From NCBI GenBank assembly GCA_030386875.1, contig CM059576.1:61379581-61443580 (forward strand): a DNA stretch of 64,000 bases. The letters run 5' to 3'. The notes beneath the pieces are model-generated. The model searched no databases and was not told the origin of the DNA. It was given only the letters and a program-made list of their open reading frames with translations. This document shows, piece after piece, positions 1-11,707 of this stretch (the stretch's first letter is position 1; the number at the start of each line of letters is the position of its first letter). This stretch comes from Morinoia aosen (Eukaryota > Arthropoda > Malacostraca > Amphipoda > Talitridae). A program made the translations under genes and the position numbers.

Positions 1-413
1 TTTCATAAATCTAGATCCCTTAGACACAACGTTACAGCCATGATGTAAAAATTAACTAATATCTTCCAATCTGTTATCTTTACATAATTTTTTCCCATGT
101 AACTCAGAAATAATCAAGAATATCAAAATAATCGTCAGACTCGTCATGCAGCAACTCTTTGCGCATCCAAAGACACCTAAATCATTGCTCTACGACAATA
201 ACTTTCGGAGAAAACGTCTCTTGAAAAGTACCCATTTCTCCCTTCCCCTCCTTTCCCCCATTGTCTCCGAAATTATGTCGAAAGTGGGAAAAAGTTATGG
301 AGACGATCCCTATTTACTTTCATAAATACTTACGTATGCTAACTTTCATAGATCTGGATCCCAGACAACAAACGTTACAGCCATTTCCTTGGCTCTGGGT
401 AAAAGTCCCCCCC
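1..413. other. Non-coding DNA, nothing recognised
   Basis: AT-rich sequence with no credible reading frame, no RNA gene and no repeat that I can see. The words 'agatctggatccc'/'ctagatccctt' near 10 and 350 recur loosely ('cataaatctagatccct' and 'catagatctggatccc'), suggesting an old 340-bp duplication, but it is too diverged to define. Confidence 0.5.
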
Positions 414-545
414 CCCTTAATCTGAATTGTAACCCTCGCTTAAACCTTAACATGATCCTTAACACTAATCCTGCCCTAACTTTACTCTGGACCCTAACCC
501 AAACCTGATCCCTAACCTAAACCCAAATCCAAACATCATTCACAA
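414..545. repeat. Degenerate telomere-like C-rich tract
   Basis: About 130 bp rich in variants of CCTAA and CCCTAA (for example 'ccctaaccc', 'ccctaacctaaaccc', 'ccttaac'). It resembles a decayed array of a telomere-type pentamer/hexamer, but no two adjacent units are identical. It could be an interstitial telomeric remnant or simply a purine/pyrimidine-biased stretch. Confidence 0.4.
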
Positions 546-1338
546 GACCACGTTACATTATGCATATAATATAATCTCAAATACATTATCATTTACAGAA
601 AGAGAAAATTTAGGGGTAATTTACCCCGAACTGCATCGTTTTACCCTATATTAAAAAATTATTTGAATATACTCAAATAATTTAGGAAACTAACCGTCAC
701 ATATAATACAAAAAATACTACAAGTAAATTATATGATAATCAAATGTTTATCACAATACATAACATATTCCATGCATTTTATACGATGTCTATATGACAT
801 ACATGTATAAAATGACATATAAATTTTTGAAGATTTGAACTAACTGTGCTAAGCCTGAATCCGTAAACTTCGAAATTCACTTACACTGAACTCTAAATAA
901 AAACAATGCCGTTAATAACAATAATAATGCTGATAAATTGTATAAAAAATTGTGGAACTAAACTTGATCGTTTTGGGCTCAAGAAAATTTCCGGCGAGAT
1001 TTCCACCAAAATTGTTCAGTCAAACACAGATTTGTTGCATATTGTCATAAAAATAAAATTGCAAAACACTTAATGAAATAATAACTGAAAAAGAGAAAAT
1101 CTCGCTGGATTCTCGCTAAAACTTGAAACAAAAACCCTCATCGCTGGAAAAACCTAAAATTTTATTTATTATTTAAAGCACATTTCTTAATAGAATGCCA
1201 TTATTAATTTACATTATTTGCATTACACTTGCAATTCTTAGTGAAAAAAATGGTTTACGCGTTCGAATCCAACAAAGATGGTCAATAGAAGATCTAGCGA
1301 CGCCATCTGTTGCATCTAGACGGGTGCTTTTGTTGATT
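546..1338. other. Non-coding AT-rich DNA
   Basis: No gene signal seen. The only reading frames are short and lack similarity to anything I recognise. Confidence 0.5.
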
Positions 1339-1645
1339 GGCAGACGGCAGTGTTCTTTTGTTGAATATAAACGTGTTCTGTTGAATATAAGACATGATCT
1401 GTTGGATATCAGATGTGCTCTGTAGAATATAAAATGTATTCTCTTGTTTATAATATATGTTTTGTTGAATAACAGACGTGTTCTGTTGATTATAAGACGG
1501 CAATGTTTGGTTGATTGTAAGACTGTAGGTCTCTTTTGGATATAAGACGTATTCTGTTGATATAAGATATGTTCTGTTGAATATCTGTTTGATTTTCTTA
1601 ATTACAAAGTGTGCTCTGCTGAATATTACACCTGTTCTGGTGTTA
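1339..1645. repeat. Degenerate minisatellite, unit about 21-25 bp
   Basis: Roughly a dozen diverged tandem copies of a unit like 'gttctgttgaatataagacg' run through this stretch. Variants are 'tctgttggatatcagatgtg', 'tctgttgattataagacgg' and 'tctgttgatataagatatg'. The array keeps translation open on both strands for about 100 codons because the unit lacks stops in some frames. I treat those frames (repetitive SYNQQNTSVIQQN-like on the minus strand) as a by-product of the repeat. Confidence 0.75.
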
Positions 1646-1848
1646 ATAAGGCATTGACACTGATGGATATTTGGCAATAAATCTTTTTCTCATGTTTTGG
1701 TATAAAATTTCATATTTGTATTTAAAAATCTTAAATGAGATTTCCAGTTATTTTTAAAAAGATCCTCACCCCAAACTGAAAATGTTGATTTCTATCGTTA
1801 TTTTGCGGCGGTGGGAGCAAATTACTCTGTAGTTATGAAATTAAGCAC

Positions 1849-1955
1849 ATAAAATCAATATCAATAAAATAAAAGCACATAAAATCAATATCAATAAAAT
1901 AAAAGCACATAAAATCAACATCAATATCAATAAAAGCCCATAAAATCATATACCA
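1849..1955. repeat. 30-bp tandem repeat, about 3 copies
   Basis: The unit is 'agcacataaaatcaatatca' followed by 'ataaaataaa'. Two near-identical copies are followed by a third that has diverged. Confidence 0.85.
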
Positions 1956-3959
1956 CCGCAATAAACTATAGCATATTCAGCATTAACTTTTCGACAGTGT
2001 AAATTTTTATGACTTTTTGAATGATTTTTTTTTAGTGTTTGACAATACTATTTGTATTTTGTAAGTATTTTTATTATTTCTTTCGTATTCTCATCGTTTT
2101 GGGACCATTTAGTGAGTATTTTCAGTACTTTTAGGCAGAATGGGAGTCATTCAAATCTGTTAATGAATAAATTTTTCCTGTAATATGTGAATATTGAGGG
2201 AATTGTGTTAGTTTTTAGGGCATTTCGCGAGTTTATAGCGTATTATGTGAGTAGTTAGTGAATTATGTTAGTATTTAGTAGTATTCCATATCATGGAAAA
2301 TTAAGAAAATGTTTATATCCTAAAACCATTCGATTTACAACAACATGGAAATAAAATAATGAAGGTTCTAATTTCCACCAAAGATATTATTCCTTAATGG
2401 AACCGAACGATGAATTAAAATAGGCAAGTTATTGAAGCGCAATTTAGGATTAGTTCAAAATTTTAGACATTTGAAATGCAGTTTCGCTCTTCAATACGTG
2501 TATTTATGCGTGGTAAACTTTCCGATAATATTTTCAAATTAAAAATCTGCTCATGAATGTAAAAAACAAGAGGAGTGCATTCTTTTTTCACGTAAATTAT
2601 CGGAACATTGAGTCTGTTTCAACACTGCTTGTACTTTACGTTGGATTTGAACAAAAAAAGATGAAACGTCTTTTTAATTGAACTCATCGCCTTCTCTTTA
2701 GGCATTTCTTCGACCCACTTACTTATAGCCTTTAATTTTGCCTCTTTTAATTATACTTAAAATCTCTGATACAGCTATTGTCATCTTTTTAAGGTTCGTT
2801 TAGTGATGCACGACTTTTATATTTTAAATATTCAAAACCCGTTTTGTTGAATTTCATTTCACGCATCAACATTTTTGGAAATAAAAGATTTTTGTTCCTT
2901 CTTTCTTTCGTTTTATTTTTGCTTTCGCTACACTATCCTCTACACTTCCACCTCGCATAATTATTCCATTGTGTCAGACACGGGTAAACCTTGCCTTCGC
3001 TAGATAGCTGAGGTTCTGGAAGTTTCTTAATATCCCATGTTCTTGGTAGCACTGAACTGAATTTAAAAACGAGCTGTCTTTTTAAAGATCGATAGTCAGT
3101 CGTTCCAATCTTTTGTTACGCGCTATCTCTTTTACTTGATTTATTCAATTCAAAAAAACTTTACAAAAATGGTTTAATACAGTCTCAGAACAAACTTAAT
3201 ACCGTTGAAAGGTTTTCCAGCTCGATCCCCAGACTGTTTGCTAGGTTGCTATTCAGCATGCACCGAAATCCGCAACTTCACGTACGTTTCCAACTGGTGT
3301 GTTCGTTGAGCGTGCCAGATGTGAGATAAATATCCTGAGGACTTAACACTTTAGAAACCGACGCACATGGAAATTTTTAGGCGCACGAAAAGGTCATAGA
3401 TGTCGGAATACTTGGCAAACAACGATAGTTGACAGTTTCATAGTTCATAGGAGAATTTCCTACGATTTAAAATATCAGAGCACCACAACAGACAACATCT
3501 GGAAACTCTGCTGTTTTGCCAGATGTTGTGTTGATGTAAAATTTATCCCTTTTTTGCATAAAAAAACATCTCATGAGGTATCAAATTCGACAGAAGAAAT
3601 TTCGCCGGCGTCTGCGCAGCGAATGTTTAAAAATAACAATGGAATAATAACAATGTTATTTTAATAATAACAATGGAAAAATAACAATTACACTGGAACA
3701 ATACTAGCATTGGGGCAACCTGGGGTAATGGTGTCGCAGCTCTCGCTATGCGCAGGTGTGGTGGTGCAGGTGTGTTGGAGCTCAAAGACATTTGTTAGCG
3801 TTGCGAAACATTGTGGAGAAATCGTATGCAGATAAACTGCAACTGGAGCGTATGCTGGTGTCGCTCTGAAATGTATAATTACTGAAGCCAAAATAACACC
3901 CAATCGAGCATGAGTCACTGCACACATGTGAAGTTCTGCAAAGAACATAATGGTACTCG
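1956..3959. other. Non-coding DNA
   Basis: No convincing gene. A minus-strand frame of 86 codons at 3688-3948 has no recognisable domain. Near 3625-3680 'aataacaatgga' recurs four times, a small local repeat. Around 2180-2280 'gtgagtatttagtgaattatgtta' recurs loosely. Confidence 0.45.
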
Positions 3960-4290
3960 CGTTCTTTACGCTATGCTTTTCATTCGATCCTAACTTGTTA
4001 AACTCTGTAAACTTTATGGGATCCCTAACTTATTAAAATATATTATATTAATTAGATCCCGAAATTGATTAACTATATAAAGCTTATGCACATTGGATAT
4101 TTATATAAGAAATTTGTTGAACCATTTTAAGCTAATGGAAACCAAAACTTTTTTCATTATAAAAAGTTTAAGGTACCCCTAACTCAATTAGACTATTTTA
4201 AGTTAATCGGACTCCTAACTTATTAGACCATATTAACTTTATGGAACCCCAAACGTTATAAACCTTAACGTTTGCCCTAATGCCACCCTT
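3960..4290. repeat. Degenerate tandem repeat (TAACTTATTAAA-type)
   Basis: Phrases such as 'cctaacttgttaaa', 'ccctaacttattaaaatata', 'cctaacttattagaccata' and 'aactttatgggatcc'/'aactttatggaacccc' recur every 40-50 bp. This indicates an old, heavily mutated tandem array. Confidence 0.5.
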
Positions 4291-5426
4291 GACTCATTAA
4301 AATTAATCAAATATTCCCTAATAAGATACTTGATTTAAAGTATAAATTAATTGGCATTATTTTTTACGCTGAGCCTCTTATGCGCTAACCAAATGACAGA
4401 AAACTCGATGTGAATATACGGATGAGTAAGTTAGATATAACGAGAAACTTCATTCTTATATGGAAACAATACGTGCTTATCAATGCACATTCGCGACAAA
4501 AATGTATAAATATGAGTGTAGCGATATTGTTGTCACTTCCCAAGCAATGCAATTTTGGAATATCATGGTCGGAAAAGTTTAAAGATGTTAATTCAATTAT
4601 TTTTCATTCTATGAATTAGTTTGAGACTCCCTTGTCATATTAATAAAGACGAGTTTAAAAGAGGGAAGAGAAATGACCATTTGGATCAATGACTGTAGAA
4701 AACAAAGTAATTTTTTTATTTCTGAGGATTTTAACGTGACTCGTTTGAAATTCAGAATTAAATGAAAGTATTTAAGTGGGTTTTCGAGTATTAGGGTTGT
4801 GTAATTAATTTTAGATGAGTGCCGTAAATTTTCATCGAGCTCATATATTATGGTATAGAAATGAGCTGCGTATGCTTTTTCAGTTTGACTTTCAAATACC
4901 AGAAGAAATGAGAAGTTGTTAAAAGACTTTTATTTCAAAATATCAAAGAAGCTCGTAAGTGTAAAGAATTTCAAAAATTCATTTAAAATTTATGCATTCG
5001 AAATTTTGTTCTTAAACTATCCTTCTCGGGTATCGTTTTCTAAATTGAATAGAAAGGTCAGCAGCGTTGACCTAATTCAAACATTTAAGAGACATTCTTA
5101 TTCTAACTCCAGGTAAAAAAGCCTCTCACACAGCAATCATAAAGCATGATGACCAACAACTACAGATTTCTGTGCCCAAGTTTTTTGTCCTCACAGCTTC
5201 CATAATTTTTATTTTTTTGTAACCACAATACGGACCAAGTATTTAAAAAATCCGAAACATTTAACACGTAGATGTTATTTAATTCTATATGTATGAAAGA
5301 GACAGTTGACTTCAGTGAATTTCCACTAAAATGTCAAATTTCATTGTTGCCTTTTTCAAGAAATATTGATAAGTTTGCTATTCAGGCAAGAAAATTAGAA
5401 GTGACATTCGGTTACCTGTTTTCCTA
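4291..5426. other. Non-coding DNA left of the large CACTA-like element
   Basis: AT-rich, only short anonymous frames. It ends at the dinucleotide TA (5425-5426) that is repeated just beyond 43765. Confidence 0.45.
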
Positions 5427-5560
5427 CACTGTAAAAAATACCCCTGAAATTCACGGGTAAACACCGTATAAATCACAGTATTTTACTGTGAGGCATACTT
5501 TACAGTAAAACACTGGGTCTCAATGCAATAACGGTAGAACACCGTTATTTGCCATTACAA
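5427..5560. repeat. Left terminal/subterminal repeat of the CACTA-like element
   Basis: Starts CACTGTAAAAAATACCCC and contains 'cacgggtaaacaccgta', 'cagtattttactgtga', 'ttacagtaaaacactg' and 'aacggtagaacaccgtta'. These are short mirror-image ACGGT and ACAGT motifs packed in about 130 bp. Confidence 0.7.
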
Positions 5561-6592
5561 GTTGATTTCATATCAATGGATTAAATGAAAGTATTTTTGC
5601 TCAATTTGAACTTAAAATGACTTGAACAAATGTTGCCTAGTTACTATAAACTCTATTAGGTATCTATTGTTCAAGCAGCAAAAATCATTTAAGAAATGAT
5701 TGAATAATAAATATCTAGGAACTTTCCTTCCCATAAGGGAAATAATTATCGATTGATTAAATTCATTGTGTTTTCCTCTTACATCAGTTTCATAAGTGGT
5801 ATTTTAGGCTGTAAAGCGTTGTAGATTGAACTATCCTTTCGAAAATATTGGTTCTCTGTTTTATTTTATTACTGCACTGTTTTTTATTTATGAAGCTTTA
5901 ATAAAACTCATTAAACAAAAAATTCGAATTTTTTTGGAATGGTTTGTTACAACAAATGTATTATTGGTAAATTAATCACTGAGAAGCTGACACCGTGTCA
6001 ATAGTATTGGAACTACTTTCCCCAAGGGAATTGCGTTTGCGCAGCAAGTAGAAAGCCGTTGGAATTGTGCGAGAGAAGAGTCAATGTTAAAGTCTCTGTT
6101 ATTGCTCTCCAGTAAATGTGTTTTGTTCTCAACACCAAAGTATAATATTTTGACTGTGCATCTCTCACATTGACAGCCATCATATAGAGTTCATGAAGGG
6201 GGTTTTAATTTAAGCGGACGTTTACCGTTCATTATCGTAAAGTACAGCCAGTGACCGTGTTAATCTACTCACACATATAGTATAACTGTTGGAATTAAGC
6301 CTTGTTACAATGCTGTTGAACGATTTTATCGTCCCTAAATTCTCCCCACTTATTTTGTGAGTTTCCAATTTTGACAAATTTAGTTGTAAAAAGACTTGTG
6401 GTCGTGGATTTTAACTATACTTTTTTTATCCTGGTGCTTTTTTAGTTCGAATGTAGATTGTCAACTCAAATCGGAGAAGAGAAGTAGACTTACTACCAAT
6501 GCCATTTACCGTTAACATATAGATTTTATTGAGTGTATAAATTGTGAGTTTATTAGAGCGTTCTCAAATTCTTATTAAAATACATCTGAAAA
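5561..6592. other. 5' leader region of the transposase gene
   Basis: No reading frame of note lies between the terminal repeat and the first zinc-finger ATG. It probably holds the promoter and untranslated leader. No specific promoter element is convincing. Confidence 0.4.
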
Positions 6593-9405
6593 ATGCAGAA
6601 CATAAATGTGTGGGAAGAGGGTAGTCTGAGGCCCCAGTATAATTGTCCATTCTGTAGTAAAGTATCTAAATCATTGGCAGGGCATGTAAGCCATTTTGCA
6701 TTCCATAAAAACATATGCAATGTTGCATTTCCGTGTTCATTTGAAAAATGTCCTAGGAAATATAAATCATGTGCTGGATTTCGAGCGCATAGTTTGCTGG
6801 AACATGGGAAAAAGGTGTCAAATGGCATCCAAAAGGAGCATCAAAGACCTTCAGATACTCAACTGCAGTGTAATTTACAACATTGCTATCAAATTTGTCC
6901 CCATTTGAATGCTTTACTCCAACATCTAAATGATCATATAAAAAGATGGTGAAATCATGGTGCCCTATGGTGCCCTATGAAAAATTGTGATAAATTATTT
7001 TCAAAAATATCTAGTTTTAAAAGTCATCATAGTAGAAACCACCGTGGATGTTCCATAATCAGGTTGCATTAAAACATATAATATCACCCAGTGTACATGA
7101 AGGCAGTGTTGATATTCATTCAGTTGCACTTCCAGCTCATGAAGTTTGCTCTGGTGTATCTGATGCTAGTAATAAACCTGATACTAGAGAGACAGATGAG
7201 AGAATGGAAAGTAGTAATGAAAATTAGGCTAACAATGATGTAGAAGCATTTTATTTGAAAAATCTTCCATTGTTTTATCTCAAATTGCAGGCAAAATTTT
7301 TACTTCCATCATCTACCATCCTGCATATCATTGAAGAATTTCATGAAATTCACAAACAAGGACAAACATTTTGTGCTCAAAAGTAATCGCAAAATTAAAA
7401 AATGAAACTGACATTCCTGATGACAAGTAAAAAGAAATTGAAGAATTATTCACCAATGCAGATCTGTTTCAATGTACATCAGAAAGTTTTATAACTGACT
7501 TCAAACATAAGAAAACTTTCAGAGAAATATTTAATTATGTTCAACCAATTGAAATAAATTTAGAAAATAATGTTCAGAGTAAAAAACGTACTTATCAGTA
7601 TATTCCTGTGTGTAGAAGCCTAGAAAGCTTGTTTAATAATAAATCTGTCCAAGATGAATTAGCTTCTACCAGAGTATGCAACTTGCCTAATGTGGATGAC
7701 ATTCCAGAGTGTATGAGTGACATGTGTGATGGTAGAGTGTTTATGGCAAATCGTTTATTCAGGCATGATTCTAATTCTCTTCAACTCATCCTCTATCAGG
7801 ATGCCATTGAGGTTTGCAATCCGCTTGGCTCAAGTAAAAAGAAGCACAGAGTACAGGCTGTTTACCTTTCTCTTGGTAATATCAGACCACATTTAAGATC
7901 TAATGCTGATCATAGCATTCTGGTTTTGCTATGCACAAAAAATGATTTCTACATATTTGGGCAGGGGGCTATTTTTGAATATTTGATAAAAGACCTGCAA
8001 GACATAGAAAAAATGGAATTAAATTTGGCAAAAATAAGATCAGAGGCACTTTGTGCTGTATTACTGGAGATAACCATGGCTCTCATTGTGTTGGAGGATT
8101 TACAGAGAACTTTAGTACAGTTGAGTACTTCTGTAGGTATTGCTTGGTTCGAAAACCAGATTTTAAATAAAATCCATTAACTATTGCACAATGTAGAACA
8201 GTTGAAAGCTACAAATTTGGCCTTGTTGGGCTTCAAATGAAGTGAACAATATCAGAGGTGTTCAATTTAATTCTGTATTTAATGCACTGTCATATTATCA
8301 TGTTTGTCAGCCTGCGTTACCTCCATGTCTTGGTCATGACCTATTTGAGGGTGTTGTGAACTATGACTGTGCTCTTTTCATAAAAGATTTGGTCCAAGTG
8401 AAGAAATGGTTGACTTATGATGAATTAAATATATTAATAGTAACCTTTAAATCCCTTGGTGCAGATGCTAGTTGTAAGCCCAGTGAAGTAAACACATCTG
8501 GAGAGAAGTTAGGAGGGCAACCTGCTGAAAACTGGTGCTTACTTAGGTTGCTGCCGCTCATACTACGCAACAAAATTATGAATTCAGAAGACTCTACTTG
8601 GGGCTGCTTCCTAATGTTGCGGGATATTGTCGAGTTATTATGTGCTCCAAAGATAACTATAAGCGATGTTGCTTACTTGAATACTTTAATTGAAGACTAT
8701 CTTGAATTTCAAAAGAAGTTATTTCCTTCAAATGATTTGAAGCCCAAGCACCATTACCTAAGACATTATCCAAAGCTTATCTTGGATTTTGGGATACTTA
8801 TTCATCTCTGGACTATGACTTTTGAGCGTCGCCACTCGTGCCTCAAAAGATGTGTTCAATACAGTCATATCATGAATTTGAATTTCACACTTTGTGAGCG
8901 CTATCAATTGCTTCAAGCTTTTAATGGAGCTGGGCAGTATTTTCCTGACCCTATTGACATTGGGGTATGTGAACCATTTTTTCTGAATACATTTCTGTAG
9001 AGTTGCAAGCTGCACTTGCTGCCTTCAAGTTCCCTAGTGAAAAACTTGGATTAGTGATGAAGTGACCATCAGAGGATCTCGTACAAGAAAATATATTTTT
9101 TAGTGTGGGGCAGAGCAAACAGGGACATGGAAGATATTCTTATATTTGGGGAGATTCTTTTTATACTTATATCTGGTGGAAATTCTGAAAGTCCTTTGTT
9201 TTTTTTTTTTGTTGTGAGGAAGCATCTGTCAGTTTTTGATTTCAGCCTTCACGTCCATCAAATTTTCACTTCTTTTGGTCAGGTTCCGAAATCTTTTGAT
9301 TCTGTGAGTTATTTAGACCTTCATGATTATTACCCTCTTCAAGGGCATGATAATAGCTTTGGAACATAATTGATTCCTCTCAAGCACAACAGTCTTTTGT
9401 CTTGA
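6593..9405 (+). pseudogene. Zinc-finger / CACTA-like transposase gene, disrupted
   Basis: The ATG at 6593 opens 119 codons with three C2H2 fingers: CPFC with H-rich partner, then C-x4-C-x12-H-x4-H, then C-x4-C-x12-H-x3-H. An in-frame TGA at 6950-6952 is followed, in the same frame, by a fourth finger starting CPMKNC (about 6971-7045). Further blocks follow in shifting frames. These are NLPLFYLKLQAKFLLPSS (about 7260-7320), YQDAIEVCNPLGSSKKKHR and YLSLGNIRPHLRS (7795-7910), GDNHGSHCVGGFTENFS then YFCRYC (8066-8145), PPCLGHDLFEGVVNYD (8312 onward), LKPKHHYLRHYPKLI (about 8740-8785) and a tail ending in DYYPLQ (about 9330). These blocks recur in predicted arthropod and cnidarian transposon proteins that I place, tentatively, near Transposase_21/Tnp2 of CACTA elements. 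At least one stop near 7225, one at 7383-7385, a frameshift near 8064 and further stops after 9000 make it non-functional as read. It lies directly upstream of the SAM-type gene. Confidence 0.7.
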
Positions 9406-9407
9406 AA

Positions 9408-9514
9408 ATGCCAATCTCAATAAAAGAAAGCATTTTTCAAGTGTTGACAAACCTGACAAGTGGTACCGTTGATGGCATACTTCAGGTGCTTACTGAAGCT
9501 GGTGTGGAAACTAA
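9408..9514 (+). pseudogene. SAM-type gene exon 1, first half
   Basis: Open from ATG 9408 to the Harbinger target site TAA at 9512-9514. The frame resumes at 10739 after the element, so the exon was continuous before insertion. Encodes the start of a SAM-like helical bundle. Confidence 0.7.
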
Positions 9515-10735
9515 GGGTGCGTTCGCACTACGAGCGGAGCGAGCGGAGCGGCGCGGCGCGTGTGTTCACATGTGAGCTGAGCAGAGCGACCTACACAAGC
9601 ATCAGTCGCTATGGAGCGTTCCGTGCATGCGCTTCTGTTGCTCGACGGCAAAACGGAAACACTGGAACCATCCCATCAACATGAGGAGAGATCGAAATGG
9701 AGAATACCACTATCTCTTCGAAGCACTGAGGAGAGATGAATCACAATTCTACGAGTATTTACGGATGAAGCCGGCAACTTTTGATGTACTACAATCCCTT
9801 ATAGAAAGAAAAATTTCCAACGAGATTAGATAAATTTGCTGTTTAGCAATACGCAAATTTTTATTGAGGATACATTTAAAGCAAAGTAGTTTAAGCAAAA
9901 TTAAAGTCTTTCCATATAGGCTGTATCACATATATTACTACAGGTTTTCGTAGGCCAGTACGAACAAAAAAAAAGTCTTGTGGTGACTTAAACGTGAGTG
10001 AACGTAAAGTAATTCCCTTCAGAAATTCAGGGTTGTGCCAGAGAAACCTAAGTGAAAAATACTGACAAATATTGACTTGTCCTGACCAAATAGTTCTCGA
10101 AACACTGATATGCTTTCCGTTAGTATTGGAAAAAATCACCCAAGCTCATAAAATTTTGCAACTTATTGTGTATTTGACACTCATTGAGTTCTCCTCATCA
10201 TCATGCGGCCTCCTTTTTCTCCCATTTTACGGAAAAAATGAAAACTTTATTAAAAAATCGTATATAATTATACTTTAATCAAGATCATATAATAAAATAC
10301 ACAGCATCACAAGAAAGATGAAACTACATCACGAGAAAAGCAAAATAAATTCCTTAAACTGAAGCAATAATAAAATAACTTATCAGAGAAAGCAGAAGAA
10401 AATAGAAACAAATGATTAATGAACCCAAATGGGTGAAATTACACTAAAATATTACATGTTACACTATCCGTTATGATTGTTATATGATTAGTTGTACAAA
10501 TAACTAGTTATATGCTAGATTTTTTTAACTCAAACGACAATTCTACCCCTGTAAGATATGACGATCCAAGGGCGGAGCCGAGGAGAAACGCTCGACGGGA
10601 GCATCAAAAAATCCCAACGAATTTCCCGAGCGTGCCGCTCCGCTCCGCTCCGCTTGTCGTGTGAACAGCCAAGCGTTTCTGCATTCAAACCTGTACAAAC
10701 ATTATTGCCGCTCCGCTCGTAGTGTGAACGCACCC
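9515..10735 (+). mobile_element. PIF/Harbinger deletion derivative (1,221 bp)
   Basis: Ends are GGGTGCGTTCGCACTACGAG on the left and the reverse complement of GGGTGCGTTCACACTACGAG on the right. TAA is duplicated at 9512-9514 and 10736-10738, the typical 3-bp Harbinger target duplication. Subterminal GAGCGG/GCGCGGC repeats lie inside each end. It keeps only the 5' part of a transposase frame. The element interrupts the first exon of the SAM-type gene. Confidence 0.9.
9627..9833 (+). pseudogene. PIF/Harbinger transposase N-terminal fragment
   Basis: 68 codons containing HPINMRRDRNGEYHYLFEAL and an EYLRMKPATFDVLQSLI segment. These match the conserved N-terminal region of animal Harbinger transposases, which precedes the DDE domain. 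The catalytic domain is absent: after about 9833 the sequence is non-coding until the right inverted repeat. It is therefore an internal-deletion remnant that could only move with transposase supplied elsewhere. Confidence 0.8.
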
Positions 10736-10738
10736 TAA

Positions 10739-10833
10739 GGATGACCTGAGTCTTGTTGAAGAGGATGACCTTCGCTCAATCCTTAGGCCGATCCAAATTC
10801 GCAAGCTAAGAAATTTCCGGAGATGTGCTTCGG
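10739..10833 (+). pseudogene. SAM-type gene exon 1, second half, with splice donor
   Basis: Continues the frame broken by the Harbinger. It encodes the second half of the SAM-like segment (DDLSLVEEDDL, RPIQIRKLRNF) and ends at the consensus donor GGGTAAGTA, with the donor GT at 10834-10835 and one base of the next codon left over. Confidence 0.7.
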
Positions 10834-11707
10834 GTAAGTAAATTTTGTTGTGTGTGTGTGTGTGGGGGGGGGGGGGGGCACCAACTGTGATGGGTATATT
10901 TTCATATAACTAATTGCATTTCCTAATAAATTTTTCCTAAAAGCCGAATGCTTGGGTAAAAAAAGGGTTTTAGGAATGTTGATGTGTTCCTAATTTCATT
11001 TTTTGTTTTTTCAACCAATGAAAATTTCAAATTGAAAGTAAAATTGTTTTATTCATTTCTTCAGCTACTAAATTTCATTAGAAATAATGTTTCATGTGTG
11101 TAACCTAGCTAATAAATTACCTAACATAGCTAATGTAACGCCACCCAAGTAATTGAATTGCTTGGGCAGCGAAAATTATGCATGCCCTGGCAAAAAAGTT
11201 GGACTGGATAACCTCATAGAAAGAGCAGAAGTTGAGCTCCTTGTAGACCAGTATATGTTTTCTGACTCTCATTGGGATCTCATGGGTAGATTTCTGAATG
11301 TCTTACCTTCCACTTGCAAGAATTAAATTTTTACATTGAAAAGTGCTGTAAAGAGCACTATGTTCATGCAAATGTAATTTATTGAACGTAAGCAAGTAAA
11401 GTTTTGTCACTTGCAAATGAGTATTACGAAAGGGTGTCATGGGTGCCATAGCCCACTCATTGTGGCTGACTTCCTTAATGAATAACGTGTCAACGTATGG
11501 TTCAAAAATTTAAATATGGTACCATACATGTCATTCACTAACAGGCGGTAACATTGATGCTTACCAAAATGCCGAAAGGAAAGGTTAGATTATCAGTTAG
11601 CTTAAGCAACCCTAACCACACAGCAAAAACGTTCCACAGGGAGGAATGTTGGTAATCTAGCGAGTCATGGAGTAGTGTTTCCGCAAGCTTGGATGTACAT
11701 CTTTCCT
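10834..11707 (+). other. Start of the 26-kb intron, with (GT)n and G15 tract
   Basis: Intronic by inference from the donor at 10834. Contains a (TG)n run followed by 15 consecutive G at 10864-10878. Nothing else recognised. Confidence 0.6.

Noticed and set aside
1260-1275. GTTCGAATCC as the B box of a tRNA gene
   Set aside because: No A box, acceptor stem or cloverleaf could be drawn around it.
3688-3948. 86-codon minus-strand frame as a gene
   Set aside because: No recognisable domain, no splice context and no upstream signal; length is within chance for this composition.
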